A stretch of 64,000 nucleotides of DNA from Pseudomonas caricapapayae. Its GTDB lineage: Bacteria > Pseudomonadota > Gammaproteobacteria > Pseudomonadales > Pseudomonadaceae. The translations under genes were made by a program, and so were the position numbers. This document shows positions 21,706 through 31,318 of the stretch, one piece after another (positions within the stretch are counted from its first letter, which is position 1; each line of letters starts with the position of its first letter). The stretch is from positions 1 through 64,000 of the forward strand of contig NZ_LJPW01000005.1 of NCBI RefSeq assembly GCF_001400735.1, in the 5' to 3' direction. Below the pieces are notes generated by a model. The model made no database searches, was not told the origin of the DNA, and saw only the letters and a program-made list of their open reading frames with translations.

Positions 21706-22047
21706 TTGAGTCAGAACATGTCGAAAAGCACAGCGCGTCAGGCAACAGCGCGGTTTGAGATTCGCTGCACCGAAGAGGATGCAGCCTTGATCCGTGAGAA
21801 AGCGCTGGCCGCTGAGATATCAGTTTCTGACCTGATGCGTAGCGCAGCCCTAGGCCGCAAGATCAAGACACCGACCGACAAGAAACTGATGGCGGCGTTG
21901 CTGCAACTGGGTGGACTACAGAAGCACCTGTTCAATCAGATGCAGGAGGGCATGACGGCTGATTTGAGCAAGCAGTTTTCCGACGTGTTAGTCGCCATCC
22001 GAAATGCCGTCAATGCCATCGATCTTTCCCAGACGCGCATCAAGTAG
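21706..22047 (+). CDS. nikA: NikA/MobC-like relaxosome accessory protein
   Basis: 113 residues. The N-terminal part ARFEIRCTEEDAALIREKAL AAEISVSDLMRSAALG is a ribbon-helix-helix with the pattern of MobC/NikA plasmid mobilisation proteins; the C-terminal half is helical (LLQLGGLQKHLFNQM, VLVAIRNAVNAIDL). It would bind oriT and help load the relaxase encoded 10 bp downstream. An ATG three codons in (21718) is an alternative start. Confidence 0.8.
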   Translation: MSQNMSKSTARQATARFEIRCTEEDAALIREKALAAEISVSDLMRSAALGRKIKTPTDKKLMAALLQLGGLQKHLFNQMQEGMTADLSKQFSDVLVAIRNAVNAIDLSQTRIK

Positions 22048-22057
22048 CCAATCAACC

Positions 22058-24010
22058 ATGAACGTCATCATTCCCCCTAAGCGTCGAGAAAAAGGCTCCA
22101 GCTTCAACCGGCTGGTGAGCTACATCAGCGACCGTGGGGACAAGCCCAAAGATGATGACCGGTTAAGCGCTGCACCTCGCCAGAATGCTTCGCGCACCAA
22201 GAAAGCGATGTTCGATCGGCTCGTCGATTATGCGGATCGAAATGATGGAGATAACCGTGCAGTCGTGATCACAGACGTGTTTCCTGATGGTCGTCAGCGC
22301 TTGATCAGCGGGGGCATTTCTTGCGAGACCAACTGCTTCTCCTGGGAGACCTCTGCGGCGGAAATGAACATGGTCGCGGCGCAGAGTCGTCGCTGTCAGG
22401 ATCCGGTCTATCACTTCATCTTGTCGTGGCGTGAGAACGAATTGCCCACAGACGCGCAGATCTTCGAATGCGCCGAGCACTGCATCCGTCAGTTGGGCAT
22501 GGAAGGGCACCAGTACGTCACGGCTGTTCACCAAGACACCGACAATACGCACTGTCATGTGGCCGTTAACCGAGTCAATCCCATTACCTACAAAGCCGCC
22601 GCCTTGTGGAATGATGCTGACACTTTGCAGAAGAGCTGCCGCGTTCTCGAACGCAAATACGGATTCATTCAGGACAACGGAAGTTGGCAGTGGGGTGTCA
22701 ATGACCAATTGGTCCGCGCGCCTTTTCGGTATGGCAGCGCTCCGCAAGGGACAGTGCCCTTGCAGGTCTATTCCAACACGGAAAGCCTCTACCATTACGC
22801 CGTCAATGAGGTGCGCGAAAAAATATCTGCGCTCATCCAATCGCGAGAGATTACCTGGCGTAAAGTCCATCTGGCCCTGCATGAACGTGGCTTGGGATTG
22901 AGGGAGCAAGGCGAGGGGTTGGTGATCTATGATTTCCTGCGACCCGAAGGGCCGGTGGTCAAGGCTTCTTCTGTTCATCCGACGTTGACCAAGTTTCGAT
23001 TGGAAGCTCACATAGGCGCGTTTGAAGGACCTCCCATCTTCGAACATGAAGAGTGGAGCTATGGAATTTTTGCCACCTACCAGCCGGAGTTTGAGCTTCG
23101 AGACAAAGACGCGCGTTTTGATCGCCGGCAGGCAAGGGCTGAGGCTCGGCTGGACTTGAAAATGCGCTACAAGCGTTATCGTGACGCATGGGAAAAACCT
23201 GATCTTCATGTCAAGGATCGGTACCAGCAAGTAGCCGCTCGGTACCAGGCAATGAAGGAGGACGTAAAACGCTCTCAGCACGATCCTTTACTTCGAAAGT
23301 TGCTGTATCGGGTCGCCGAGTTTGATCGTATGAAAGCCATGGCAGAACTGCGCATCGAGCTCCGTGAAGAGCGACAGGTGCTGGCTGACAAAGGCGTGCT
23401 TCGGCCACTTGCCTACCGCCCCTGGGTCGAGCAGCAAGCTCTCAGAGGAGACGTCGCAGCCGTCAGCCAACTGCGCGGTTTTGCGTATCGAGAAAAGCGT
23501 AAGGAGCGCACTCCGGACGGTGGTTTTGATCGTCTGATCCAATGCGGCCCGGCAGATGACTCTGCTGTCTATAAGCTGCGCACTTACGCCACGCACCTGC
23601 ACCGTGACGGCACTGTCGAATATCTGCGCGATGGCCGGGTGGGTGTGATCGACCGTGGCGATCGAGTCCATGTGAAGCCTGGGTTTAATGACGACGATGA
23701 GTTGGACAACTATCGGCTGGCCGCCAACCTGGTCTCCACGAAAAGCGGTGATGTGGTGAGGATCGTCGGTGATGAGCAGTTCGTTGATCAGGTGCTGGAT
23801 GCGGGATGCGCGATCAACCATCGTGACGATCAGTATGTGTTCCAGGTAACCGATCCAGATCAGAAGGCGCGGTATAACGTGATCGAGAGGGATCACCGGC
23901 AGTATTACGGATACGACGAGCCGGCCCGTCGCCAGTCCCCTGTACGGCATGATCCGGTGGATGATGCTCCGGATGATCGCTTCCAGCCTCCAAGCCCATT
24001 TGGCGGTTGA
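22058..24010 (+). CDS. nikB: MOBP-type conjugative relaxase (NikB/TraI-like)
   Basis: 650 residues starting MNVIIPPKRREKGSSFNRLV SYISDRGD, close to the NikB start of R64; Tyr22 is the likely nicking residue. Motif III is HQDTDNTHCHVAVNRVN (about residues 157-172) with the metal-binding His triad. The middle is charged and helical; the C-terminal part (YKLRTYATHLHRDGTVEYLR through VRIVGDEQFVDQVLDAGC, about 500-600) matches the LPD7 domain of polyvalent mobile-element proteins. It cleaves oriT, stays bound to the 5' end and is led to the TrbC coupling ATPase. I chose 22058 over an upstream frame that overlaps nikA. Confidence 0.9.
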   Translation: MNVIIPPKRREKGSSFNRLVSYISDRGDKPKDDDRLSAAPRQNASRTKKAMFDRLVDYADRNDGDNRAVVITDVFPDGRQRLISGGISCETNCFSWETSAAEMNMVAAQSRRCQDPVYHFILSWRENELPTDAQIFECAEHCIRQLGMEGHQYVTAVHQDTDNTHCHVAVNRVNPITYKAAALWNDADTLQKSCRVLERKYGFIQDNGSWQWGVNDQLVRAPFRYGSAPQGTVPLQVYSNTESLYHYAVNEVREKISALIQSREITWRKVHLALHERGLGLREQGEGLVIYDFLRPEGPVVKASSVHPTLTKFRLEAHIGAFEGPPIFEHEEWSYGIFATYQPEFELRDKDARFDRRQARAEARLDLKMRYKRYRDAWEKPDLHVKDRYQQVAARYQAMKEDVKRSQHDPLLRKLLYRVAEFDRMKAMAELRIELREERQVLADKGVLRPLAYRPWVEQQALRGDVAAVSQLRGFAYREKRKERTPDGGFDRLIQCGPADDSAVYKLRTYATHLHRDGTVEYLRDGRVGVIDRGDRVHVKPGFNDDDELDNYRLAANLVSTKSGDVVRIVGDEQFVDQVLDAGCAINHRDDQYVFQVTDPDQKARYNVIERDHRQYYGYDEPARRQSPVRHDPVDDAPDDRFQPPSPFGG

Positions 24011-24237
24011 ACCCCGAGACTTCTTAGCGCCCGGCGACTCAGCCTGCATAGGTTGAGACTCTGTCTTTATATGGTTATAAACATTTAATTAAGTGGCTCA
24101 ATGCTACTTTTAGCTGCGTAATAACTTTTACTCCGAATTTTCTTGTCATCGTTGCGTCGCCACGAAATCTAGTGTTAGATTAATAACGTCAGTTTTTTTA
24201 TGAAATGGATTTGACGGGTCAATTAAGGGATTAGGTT

Positions 24238-25098
24238 ATGGCAGCAAAAAAGAATAGCTTTCTACTCATGCTGGAGCAAAACACCTCCAGCATGAGCCCC
24301 ACGGGTAAGCGGATTGCTAGCTACCTGCTGGGTAACCCGGAGCGATTTCCGTTTGAGTCCGCCGACAGTATTGCGAAGCAGACCTCCACCAGTGGTGTTT
24401 CTGTTGGGCGCTTTTTTCGCTCCTTGGGTTACCGGAACATCGATGATGTTAAGCAAAGTCTGCGCGGTGAACCATCGGCGTCATGGCTCATAACTGACCG
24501 TGTCAGCGCTTTCCGTGCTGAAAACATTAATGCTGACGCTCTCGACCGTTCGTTGAATCGCGAGATTGAAGCCGTCCGTCATGCCTACGAGTTGGCCCGC
24601 AGTACTGCTTTTTCCGATATCGTAAAGCGTATCCATGAAGCTGATGCTGTGTTCATTGTTGGCATCCAGTCTACTCGCGGGATTCTTACAGCGTTCCATA
24701 GCCACTTGGAATACATACGCCCCAAGGTCTTCTACGTCGATGGCTTGTCAGGAACCTATGCGGAATCACTGAACTCCGAGTTTGAAAATCCTTATGCGAT
24801 TATTTCGGACTGTCGGGCTTACTCTAGAGTGACCCCCACCTTCTGCAAAGCAGCGATAGACAACGACCTGCCACTGGCACTGATTACAGATATGCAATGC
24901 CCTTGGGCCAGGGACTACCCGCTCGACCTGCTGCAACTGAAAACCGACGTGGGACAGTTCTGGGACTCCACTGCACCACTGGCTTGCCTTTTGAATCTCA
25001 TCGTCTCCGCCGTCGCAGAGAAATACGGTGATCGCCTCGACGAGCGCTTGGTCAAGAACCGCCAACTGCAAAAAGCTTTCGGTCAGTTCGAAGGCTAA
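24238..25098 (+). CDS. RpiR/MurR family transcriptional regulator
   Basis: 286 residues. An N-terminal helix-turn-helix of the HTH_6 type (SMSPTGKRIASYLLGNPERF ... SIAKQTSTSGVSVGRFFRSL GYRNIDDVKQ, residues 18-80) and a SIS sugar-isomerase-like ligand domain (residues 120-250, ADAVFIVGIQSTRGILTAFH). MurR-type members sense cell-wall-derived ligands. It is co-directional with and 17 bp from ddpX, so it probably controls the D-Ala-D-Ala operon. The 227-bp upstream gap is AT-rich with no gene; it probably holds the operon promoter. Confidence 0.85.
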   Translation: MAAKKNSFLLMLEQNTSSMSPTGKRIASYLLGNPERFPFESADSIAKQTSTSGVSVGRFFRSLGYRNIDDVKQSLRGEPSASWLITDRVSAFRAENINADALDRSLNREIEAVRHAYELARSTAFSDIVKRIHEADAVFIVGIQSTRGILTAFHSHLEYIRPKVFYVDGLSGTYAESLNSEFENPYAIISDCRAYSRVTPTFCKAAIDNDLPLALITDMQCPWARDYPLDLLQLKTDVGQFWDSTAPLACLLNLIVSAVAEKYGDRLDERLVKNRQLQKAFGQFEG

Positions 25099-25115
25099 TC
25101 CCATTGACCCTCACC

Positions 25116-25667
25116 ATGAGTGCACGCGTGAACAACAGTCCCCTTGTAGAGATTGATGCCCAGCACTATCAGGTCCAAATCGATCTGATTTACGCCGGTT
25201 CGGCCAACTTGACGGGAAGAGTGATCTACCAGAGTACGCGCTGCCGGTTACATCGTGATGCCGGCAAATGTTTGATCAAGGCAAGTCGGCTCGCGCGTCA
25301 GGCAGGTTTCACCCTACGTATTTATGACGCTTATCGGCCACCTTATGCGCAGCGGCTGTTGTGGGAAGCATTACCGAATAATGACTATGTACGTGACCCC
25401 CTCTCGGGCTCACACCATAGCCGTGGCGTGGCACTGGATTTGACCCTGGTAGGTACTGAAGGCGAGCCGCTGGACATGGGGACAGCGTTCGACACTATGG
25501 AGGAATCGTCACACCATTTTTACGCCGACTTGCCAGTGAGTGTGCAACGCAATCGTCTGTTGCTGCTGGGCATCATGCTTGCTGCTGGTTTTCGCGAAAT
25601 TGCTACTGAGTGGTGGCATTACGAGCTACCAAATGCCGACGATCATCCATTGCTTGATGACGAATAA
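25116..25667 (+). CDS. ddpX: D-alanyl-D-alanine dipeptidase (VanX/DdpX family)
   Basis: 183 residues. Zinc ligands are in SHHSRGVALDLTL (S-x-H-x(6)-D motif), and EWWHYE holds the catalytic Glu and third zinc ligand His. The Arg of YDAYRPPYAQRLL is the conserved substrate/transition-state residue. It hydrolyses D-Ala-D-Ala to D-Ala. Start at ATG 25116; a TTG four codons earlier is less likely. No vanH/vanA ligase genes are nearby and there is no export signal, so a nutrient role with the adjacent transporter is more likely than glycopeptide resistance. Confidence 0.9.
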   Translation: MSARVNNSPLVEIDAQHYQVQIDLIYAGSANLTGRVIYQSTRCRLHRDAGKCLIKASRLARQAGFTLRIYDAYRPPYAQRLLWEALPNNDYVRDPLSGSHHSRGVALDLTLVGTEGEPLDMGTAFDTMEESSHHFYADLPVSVQRNRLLLLGIMLAAGFREIATEWWHYELPNADDHPLLDDE

Positions 25668-25751
25668 GAGACGGTACGTGGAGTAGAAAGAATATAACCA
25701 GCTGCTAAATGATAGCGTTCTTGCATACATCGAATGATCTAGAAAACAGGG

Positions 25752-27332
25752 ATGACACTCATGGGTACCGTAACCAGCAAGTCCTTTCTCAGCACCAGCA
25801 AGCTGCTGCTGACCGTTTTGAGCAGCGCATTGAGTTTAGGGTCTTGGGAGGCGGCAATGGCGGCTGTACCTAATGACACTCTGGTTATCGGAAAACCAGC
25901 CGATCCGCAAACTCTAGATCCTGCCGTTACCTTTGATAACAATGACTGGACCATTACATACCCATCATATCAACGGTTGGTCGGATACAAAGTCGAGGGT
26001 GGTCAAAGCAGTACGGAAGTGGAGGGTGATCTGGCCGAGAGCTGGACCATTTCCCCGGATAACCTTGTTTGGGAGTTCAAAATCAAACCGGGCAATAAAT
26101 TCGATGACGGCACCATAGTTGATGCCGCTGCCGTGAAGTTCTCCTTTGATCGTCTTATGACTATGAAGCAAGGTCCTTCTGGGGCATTTCCAGAGGACAT
26201 GGTAGTGGCGGTCATCGATTCGCAGACCATTCGGTTCACCCTGAAAAGACCCTTTGCGCCGTTTCTGTTTACCCTGGCCCACAACGGCGCTTCGATCATC
26301 AATCCGGATGTGGTTCATAAGAGTCCGGATGTAAACGCCTGGCTGTCGAGCCACACCGCTGGCTCTGGCGCTTTCCGCTTGAGCAATTGGCAGAAAGGCC
26401 AGTCGCTGACCATGGAGCCGAACACCCATTTCGCTGGCCCAAAACCTGGGCTAAAAACCGTGGTCATCAAAATCATCGGTGAGCCTTCCGTCCGCCGCTT
26501 GCAGTTGGAGCGTGGCGACCTGGACATCGTCGAAGACATGCCCGAGGACCAGCTCGCTGCACTCGGCAGCAAACCAGGAGTAACCGTTAAAGAGTTTCCG
26601 TCACTGCGGGTAACATACCTCTACCTGAACAACAAAAGGGGCTCACTCACCAGTGTTGATGCGCGGCGTGCGATTACCGAAGCGGTTGACTATAACGGTA
26701 TCGTCAAAGGTATCTTGAAGGACAAGGCCAAGCTTATGAACGGGCCGATCCCGCACGGAATGTGGGCTTACGACAGCTCGCTGCCAGCCATGAACCAGAA
26801 CATCTCAGCCGCCAAGGGCAGCCTCGCCAAAGCACAACAGAAAATCACTACGCTCAGCTACATGTATTCTGACAAGGACCCTAACTGGGAGCCGATCGGC
26901 CTGACTCTGCAGGCAGCACTGGCACCACTAGGCATCAATCTCAAGCTGGAAAAACTTGCCAATGCCACTCTGCGTGAGCGAGTGGGCCAAGCGGACTATG
27001 ACATTGCGGCGGGTACTTGGAGTCCTGACTTTGCTGATCCGTACATGTTCATGAACTTCTGGTTTGACTCCAAGATGCAGGGCCTCCAAGGCAACCGCTC
27101 ATTTTATAGCAGTCCGGAAGTTGACACGCTGATCCGCGAAGCGGCAGCCACCAGCGACACCGCAAAGCGTGTTGAGCTTTACCAGGTTGCCCAAAAAATG
27201 GTGCTCAAGGATAGCGTGTATGTCTACCTCTATCAGAAGAACTACACCGTACCGATGCGTGATTCAGTCAAGGGGTATGTATTCAACCCCATGCTTGAGC
27301 AAGTATTCAACTTGGGAAGTATGACCAAGTAA
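25752..27332 (+). CDS. ddpA: Dipeptide ABC transporter substrate-binding protein
   Basis: 526 residues. The signal peptide (residues 1-37) ends AMA before AVPNDTLVIGKPADPQTLDP, the typical start of SBP_bac_5 (DppA/OppA) proteins. Body motifs NLVWEFKIKPGNKFDDGTIV DAAAVKFSFDR and the late SPDFADPYMFMNFWFDS support this. It captures the dipeptide in the periplasm for DdpBCDF. The operon context (ddpX upstream) suggests D-Ala-D-Ala as ligand; this is inferred. Confidence 0.9.
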   Translation: MTLMGTVTSKSFLSTSKLLLTVLSSALSLGSWEAAMAAVPNDTLVIGKPADPQTLDPAVTFDNNDWTITYPSYQRLVGYKVEGGQSSTEVEGDLAESWTISPDNLVWEFKIKPGNKFDDGTIVDAAAVKFSFDRLMTMKQGPSGAFPEDMVVAVIDSQTIRFTLKRPFAPFLFTLAHNGASIINPDVVHKSPDVNAWLSSHTAGSGAFRLSNWQKGQSLTMEPNTHFAGPKPGLKTVVIKIIGEPSVRRLQLERGDLDIVEDMPEDQLAALGSKPGVTVKEFPSLRVTYLYLNNKRGSLTSVDARRAITEAVDYNGIVKGILKDKAKLMNGPIPHGMWAYDSSLPAMNQNISAAKGSLAKAQQKITTLSYMYSDKDPNWEPIGLTLQAALAPLGINLKLEKLANATLRERVGQADYDIAAGTWSPDFADPYMFMNFWFDSKMQGLQGNRSFYSSPEVDTLIREAAATSDTAKRVELYQVAQKMVLKDSVYVYLYQKNYTVPMRDSVKGYVFNPMLEQVFNLGSMTK

Positions 27333-27403
27333 ACCTACTTCCTCCCGCTAGTCTTTCGTGGCTAGAGCGTTGATTTTCGATGTCCGCATTAGCGAGGTGC
27401 CAA

Positions 27404-28420
27404 ATGGCCTTTCCGACTTTTTTGCGTAAGCGCCTGCTTGGCCTGATTTTGGTGGTATTCGGTGTTTCGCTTATTACATTTGCAATATCGCACCTGATCC
27501 CGGGTGATCCAGCCCGGCTGATAGCTGGCGACCGTGCCAGTGACGACTTGGTGGCAGGTATACGTCATCAGTTGGGATTGGATCTACCGCTATATCAGCA
27601 ATACGGTCGTTACCTGATGGACTTGCTGCACGGTGACCTGGGAACGTCAATACGGACTCGCCGTCCCGTGCTCGAGGACTTGCAAGCGTTTTTTCCGGCT
27701 ACTTTGGAACTGGCGCTGGTAGCGCTGATGCTGGCGATTTTGGTGGGCGTGCCACTTGGCGTGCTGTCAGCGGTATACCACAACCGTGCCGTAGACCATA
27801 TCGCCCGTACCTTGGCGGTGACCGGAATATCCACCCCAGCCTTTTGGCTCGGCCTTGGTGCAATCGTTCTGTTTTACGGTCACCTTGGCTGGCTGCCCGG
27901 AAGCGGACGGTTGTCCGATGGGCTCGTGCCTCCACCTACAAACAGCGGATTTTATCTGATCGACTCGTTGATCGCCGGTGATGGCCGATTATTTCTCGAT
28001 GCTGCGCGGCATCTTATTCTCCCTGCTGCAACTCTAGGTTTTGTGACCCTTGGTGTTATCGCACGACAGATTCGTTCAGCGATGCTCGATCAACTGGGTG
28101 AAGACTACATCCGTACCGCACGCGCGTATGGGCTGTCCAAATGGACCGTTATTCTGCGCCACGCGCTCCCCAATGCCCTGATCCCATCAGTGACCGTCCT
28201 TGGACTGACGTTGGGGGATTTGCTGTATGGCGCAGTACTGACTGAAACAGTATTTGCCTGGCCAGGCATGGGAGCCTATGTCGTCAAATCGATCCAGTCG
28301 CTGGATTTTCCTGCGGTCATGGGCTTCGCAATCATGGTTTCGTTCATCTATGTACTGTTGAACATGGCGATCGATCTTATATACCGCGTGATTGATCCAC
28401 GCATTGGCCAGGTGAATTGA
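27404..28420 (+). CDS. ddpB: Dipeptide ABC transporter permease (DppB type)
   Basis: 338 residues with six membrane segments. It begins MAFPTFLRKRLLGLILVVFG VSLITFAISHLIPGDPARL, the standard DppB start with the GDP motif. The cytoplasmic EAA loop is IRTARAYGLSKWTVILRHAL PNALIP. The ATG at 27404 has GAGGT upstream; an earlier ATG (27380) lacks a ribosome site. Its stop overlaps the next gene's region by 1 bp spacing. Confidence 0.9.
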   Translation: MAFPTFLRKRLLGLILVVFGVSLITFAISHLIPGDPARLIAGDRASDDLVAGIRHQLGLDLPLYQQYGRYLMDLLHGDLGTSIRTRRPVLEDLQAFFPATLELALVALMLAILVGVPLGVLSAVYHNRAVDHIARTLAVTGISTPAFWLGLGAIVLFYGHLGWLPGSGRLSDGLVPPPTNSGFYLIDSLIAGDGRLFLDAARHLILPAATLGFVTLGVIARQIRSAMLDQLGEDYIRTARAYGLSKWTVILRHALPNALIPSVTVLGLTLGDLLYGAVLTETVFAWPGMGAYVVKSIQSLDFPAVMGFAIMVSFIYVLLNMAIDLIYRVIDPRIGQVN

Positions 28421-28421
28421 C

Positions 28422-29297
28422 ATGTACGTAATCCTGACGACCCGCGCACGGCGGAATGCAGAAATCGCCTACCTGGCACACCAAGTCTGTCGCAGCCCGC
28501 TGACCCTGGCAGGTCTTGCCATTATCTTTCTGGTTTTGCTGTGCATGGTCTGTGCGCCTTGGATCACCAGCCACGACCCCAACGCACTGAATCTAGCCGA
28601 GCGCCTGTCGCCACCGACCTGGGCTCATTGGTTCGGAACCGACGAGGTTGGGCGCGACCTGTTCAGTCGGGTTATCTTCGGCAGCCAACAATCGGTGGGT
28701 GTTGGCTTGTTCGTGGCATTTGCATCCTGTCTCATCGGCGGCTTACTTGGATGCTCTTCAGGGATAATTGGCGGTCGGTGCGACACGGTCATCATGCGCC
28801 TTATGGACATCATGCTATCAGTACCATCACTGGTATTGATCATGGCTCTCTCAGCTGCTTTGGGCGCGAGCCTCTTCAACGCAATGCTGGCAATCACCCT
28901 TGTGCGTATTCCCTCCTACGTGCGGTTAGCCCGTGGCCAAGCGTTGAGTATTCGACAGATGGGGTATGTCAAGGCCGCCCAGACTTTCGGTGCCAGTCGC
29001 TGGCACTTGGTGCACTGGCATGTAGCACGTAATGCGATGCCGCCTTTACTGGTGCAACTGAGCTTGGACATCGGAAGCGCGATTCTTATGGCTTCAGCCC
29101 TAGGATTCATAGGTCTGGGAGCGCAACAACCTACAGCAGAGTGGGGTGCGATGGTTGCCACCGGACGCAACTATATTCTGGACAACTGGTGGTACTCGGC
29201 CTTTCCGGGTCTGGCAATTCTCATTACGGCAACTGGCTTCAATTTGCTGGGAGATGGTGTGCGCGATCTGCTTGATCCACGGCAACAGGGGAAATAA
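28422..29297 (+). CDS. ddpC: Dipeptide ABC transporter permease (DppC type)
   Basis: 291 residues with an N-terminal cytoplasmic tail, a first membrane helix (LTLAGLAIIFLVLLCMVCAP) and the DppC signature HWFGTDEVGRDLFSRVIFGS. The EAA loop is VKAAQTFGASRWHLVHWHVA RNAMPP. It pairs with DdpB to form the channel. Two bases separate its ORF from ddpB. Confidence 0.9.
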   Translation: MYVILTTRARRNAEIAYLAHQVCRSPLTLAGLAIIFLVLLCMVCAPWITSHDPNALNLAERLSPPTWAHWFGTDEVGRDLFSRVIFGSQQSVGVGLFVAFASCLIGGLLGCSSGIIGGRCDTVIMRLMDIMLSVPSLVLIMALSAALGASLFNAMLAITLVRIPSYVRLARGQALSIRQMGYVKAAQTFGASRWHLVHWHVARNAMPPLLVQLSLDIGSAILMASALGFIGLGAQQPTAEWGAMVATGRNYILDNWWYSAFPGLAILITATGFNLLGDGVRDLLDPRQQGK

Positions 29298-29299
29298 GC

Positions 29300-30286
29300 A
29301 TGCAGAGTCCAGTACTGACCATCGACAACTTGTGTCTGGAATTTCCTGCCTACAAGAACAACGTCAAGGCTCTGAACGGATTGTCGTTGCACATCAATCC
29401 CGGTGAAATCGTCGGTGTCGTGGGCGAATCGGGCTCTGGCAAGTCGGTGACTGCCATGTTGAGCATGCGTCTGTTGCCGGAGCGCAGCTATCGCGTGACT
29501 GCCGGTAGCTTACGTATGCTCGGCAGAGACATGTTGGCGGCTTCAGAGAAGGAGCTACTCAGAATTCGAGGTCGCGATGCAGCGATGATTTTCCAAGAGC
29601 CAATGACTGCCCTGAATCCGACAAGGCGCATCGGCCTGCAAATGCTAGAGGTGATCACCCATCATCAGAAAATAAGCCATCAAGAGGCCCGTATCAAGGC
29701 GATAGCACTGTTGCGCGACATGCACATCGCTACCCCAGAACAGGTATTGGAGAGCTATCCTTTCGAATTATCCGGAGGCATGCGTCAACGCGTAATGATC
29801 GCGCTGGCGTTCTCCTGTGAACCAACATTGCTAATTGCTGATGAACCCACCACTGCACTGGACGTTACCGTGCAACGTCAGGTGATGCTTCTGCTAAGAG
29901 AAAAAGCTCGGCAACGGGGCACCGCCATTCTGTTGATCACTCATGATATCGCATTGGTTTCGCAGTTCTGCGATAGGGTGTACGTAATGTACACAGGCGC
30001 TGTGGTTGAGGAGGGCCGCACTGCCGATGTCATAGGGAATCCACAGCATCCCTACACGCTAGGGTTACTCAGATGCCTTCCAGAAGTGGTAAAGCCTGGT
30101 GAGTCGTTGATGACGATCCCAGGTCAAGTTCCGAACTTAGCCTCCTTGCCAATGGGCTGCACTTTTCAGGAGCGTTGCACATACGCCGTACCTTCTTGTG
30201 CCAAGCGCCCGAACCTCATCGCAATCAACGATGGCGACCAGCATAGAAGCGCGTGCTGGCTACCACTGAAGGAGTGTTCGCTATGA
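29300..30286 (+). CDS. ddpD: Dipeptide ABC transporter ATP-binding protein (DppD type)
   Basis: 328 residues. Walker A GESGSGKS (about 47-54), Q-loop FQEPMTALNPTRRIG, ABC signature LSGGMRQR, Walker B LLIADEPTTALD, and the C-terminal oligopeptide-family Cys cluster (CTFQERCTYAVPSCAKR ... C) that can hold an iron-sulphur centre. It powers uptake with DdpF. It overlaps the ddpF start by four bases. Confidence 0.9.
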   Translation: MQSPVLTIDNLCLEFPAYKNNVKALNGLSLHINPGEIVGVVGESGSGKSVTAMLSMRLLPERSYRVTAGSLRMLGRDMLAASEKELLRIRGRDAAMIFQEPMTALNPTRRIGLQMLEVITHHQKISHQEARIKAIALLRDMHIATPEQVLESYPFELSGGMRQRVMIALAFSCEPTLLIADEPTTALDVTVQRQVMLLLREKARQRGTAILLITHDIALVSQFCDRVYVMYTGAVVEEGRTADVIGNPQHPYTLGLLRCLPEVVKPGESLMTIPGQVPNLASLPMGCTFQERCTYAVPSCAKRPNLIAINDGDQHRSACWLPLKECSL

Positions 30287-31254
30287 ACAATGCCGTCATT
30301 CACACCGTTAATAAAAAGGCATCCCCCGTTCTTCAACTGAACGATGTTCGCGTTCGTTTTCCCGTCAGCAAGGACTGGCTCGGGCGACCAAGTGGATATG
30401 CACACGCTTTGAATGGCATTGACCTTCAGGTACACGCCGGTGAAACATTGGGTATTGTAGGAGAGTCAGGCTGCGGTAAAAGCACATTGGCGCAAGTATT
30501 ACTGGGCTTGGTGCCACTCAGTAGCGGTGAGCTGCATTGGGCCGAGCGACGAGGTGAAAACAGCAGTAACATTCAAATCGTTTTACAAGATCCTCAGTCT
30601 TCGCTTGATCCACGCCTTCCCATCTGGAAAATAATCACTGAGCCATTATACGTGCTAGGCCCTGCCCCACGTGCACAGATGCGGGATGTGGCAGCAAGAG
30701 TCGCGGCCCAGGTTGGCATTCGTCCAGAGTACCTAGACCGGTTCCCCCACCAGTTTTCCGGAGGTCAACGGCAGCGCATTGCGATTGCCCGAGCCCTTTC
30801 TTCTGATCCAGATATTATTGTCCTGGACGAGCCTACATCGGCCTTGGATATTTCGATTCAGGCACAGATACTAAATCTTCTAGCAGAGTTGCAAGCGGCA
30901 CGGAAACTAACCTATATCTTAATTTCCCACAATGTATCAGTAGTACGACATATGTCGAACCGTATAGCGGTAATGTATCTGGGGCAAATCGTTGAGCTTG
31001 GCAGCGCTTCTCAAGTTTTGGATCGACCACGCCATCCCTATACTCGACTGTTACTCGAAGCAGTACCGCGGTTAGCTGCTGTACCTAATGTTGAATCAAT
31101 TGCGGCTCCTATCGAATTGCCAGGTAACCGCAAACTACCAGTTGGATGTTTTTTCAGGGCTCGCTGTAACTATTATACATCCGAGTGCAGTAATCCTCAA
31201 AAATTGATAAAGTGTGAATCAGTACTGGTGCGATGTAACTTACAAAGTCAATGA
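30283..31254 (+). CDS. ddpF: Dipeptide ABC transporter ATP-binding protein (DppF type)
   Basis: 323 residues. Walker A GESGCGKST, Q-loop LQDPQSSLDPRLP, signature FSGGQRQR, Walker B IIVLDEPTSALD, H-loop LISHN, C-terminal Cys motif (CFFRARCNYYTSEC). Start at 30283 with GGAGTG upstream. GC falls towards the 3' end, marking the right edge of the cargo block. Confidence 0.9.
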   Translation: MNNAVIHTVNKKASPVLQLNDVRVRFPVSKDWLGRPSGYAHALNGIDLQVHAGETLGIVGESGCGKSTLAQVLLGLVPLSSGELHWAERRGENSSNIQIVLQDPQSSLDPRLPIWKIITEPLYVLGPAPRAQMRDVAARVAAQVGIRPEYLDRFPHQFSGGQRQRIAIARALSSDPDIIVLDEPTSALDISIQAQILNLLAELQAARKLTYILISHNVSVVRHMSNRIAVMYLGQIVELGSASQVLDRPRHPYTRLLLEAVPRLAAVPNVESIAAPIELPGNRKLPVGCFFRARCNYYTSECSNPQKLIKCESVLVRCNLQSQ

Positions 31255-31318
31255 TTAATTTTTGTGTCTTGATTCGTCTCGGTAAATATGCATGAAAGCT
31301 GGTGGGGAGGATGAGGGT

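Noticed and set aside
22163..23281. 372-codon minus-strand frame inside the relaxase gene
   Set aside because: No recognisable domain or ribosome site, and the relaxase motifs on the + strand are clear.
25116..25667. VanX-like gene considered as vancomycin resistance
   Set aside because: No VanH or VanA/B-type ligase nearby; the dipeptide transporter and RpiR-type regulator indicate a ddp operon instead.
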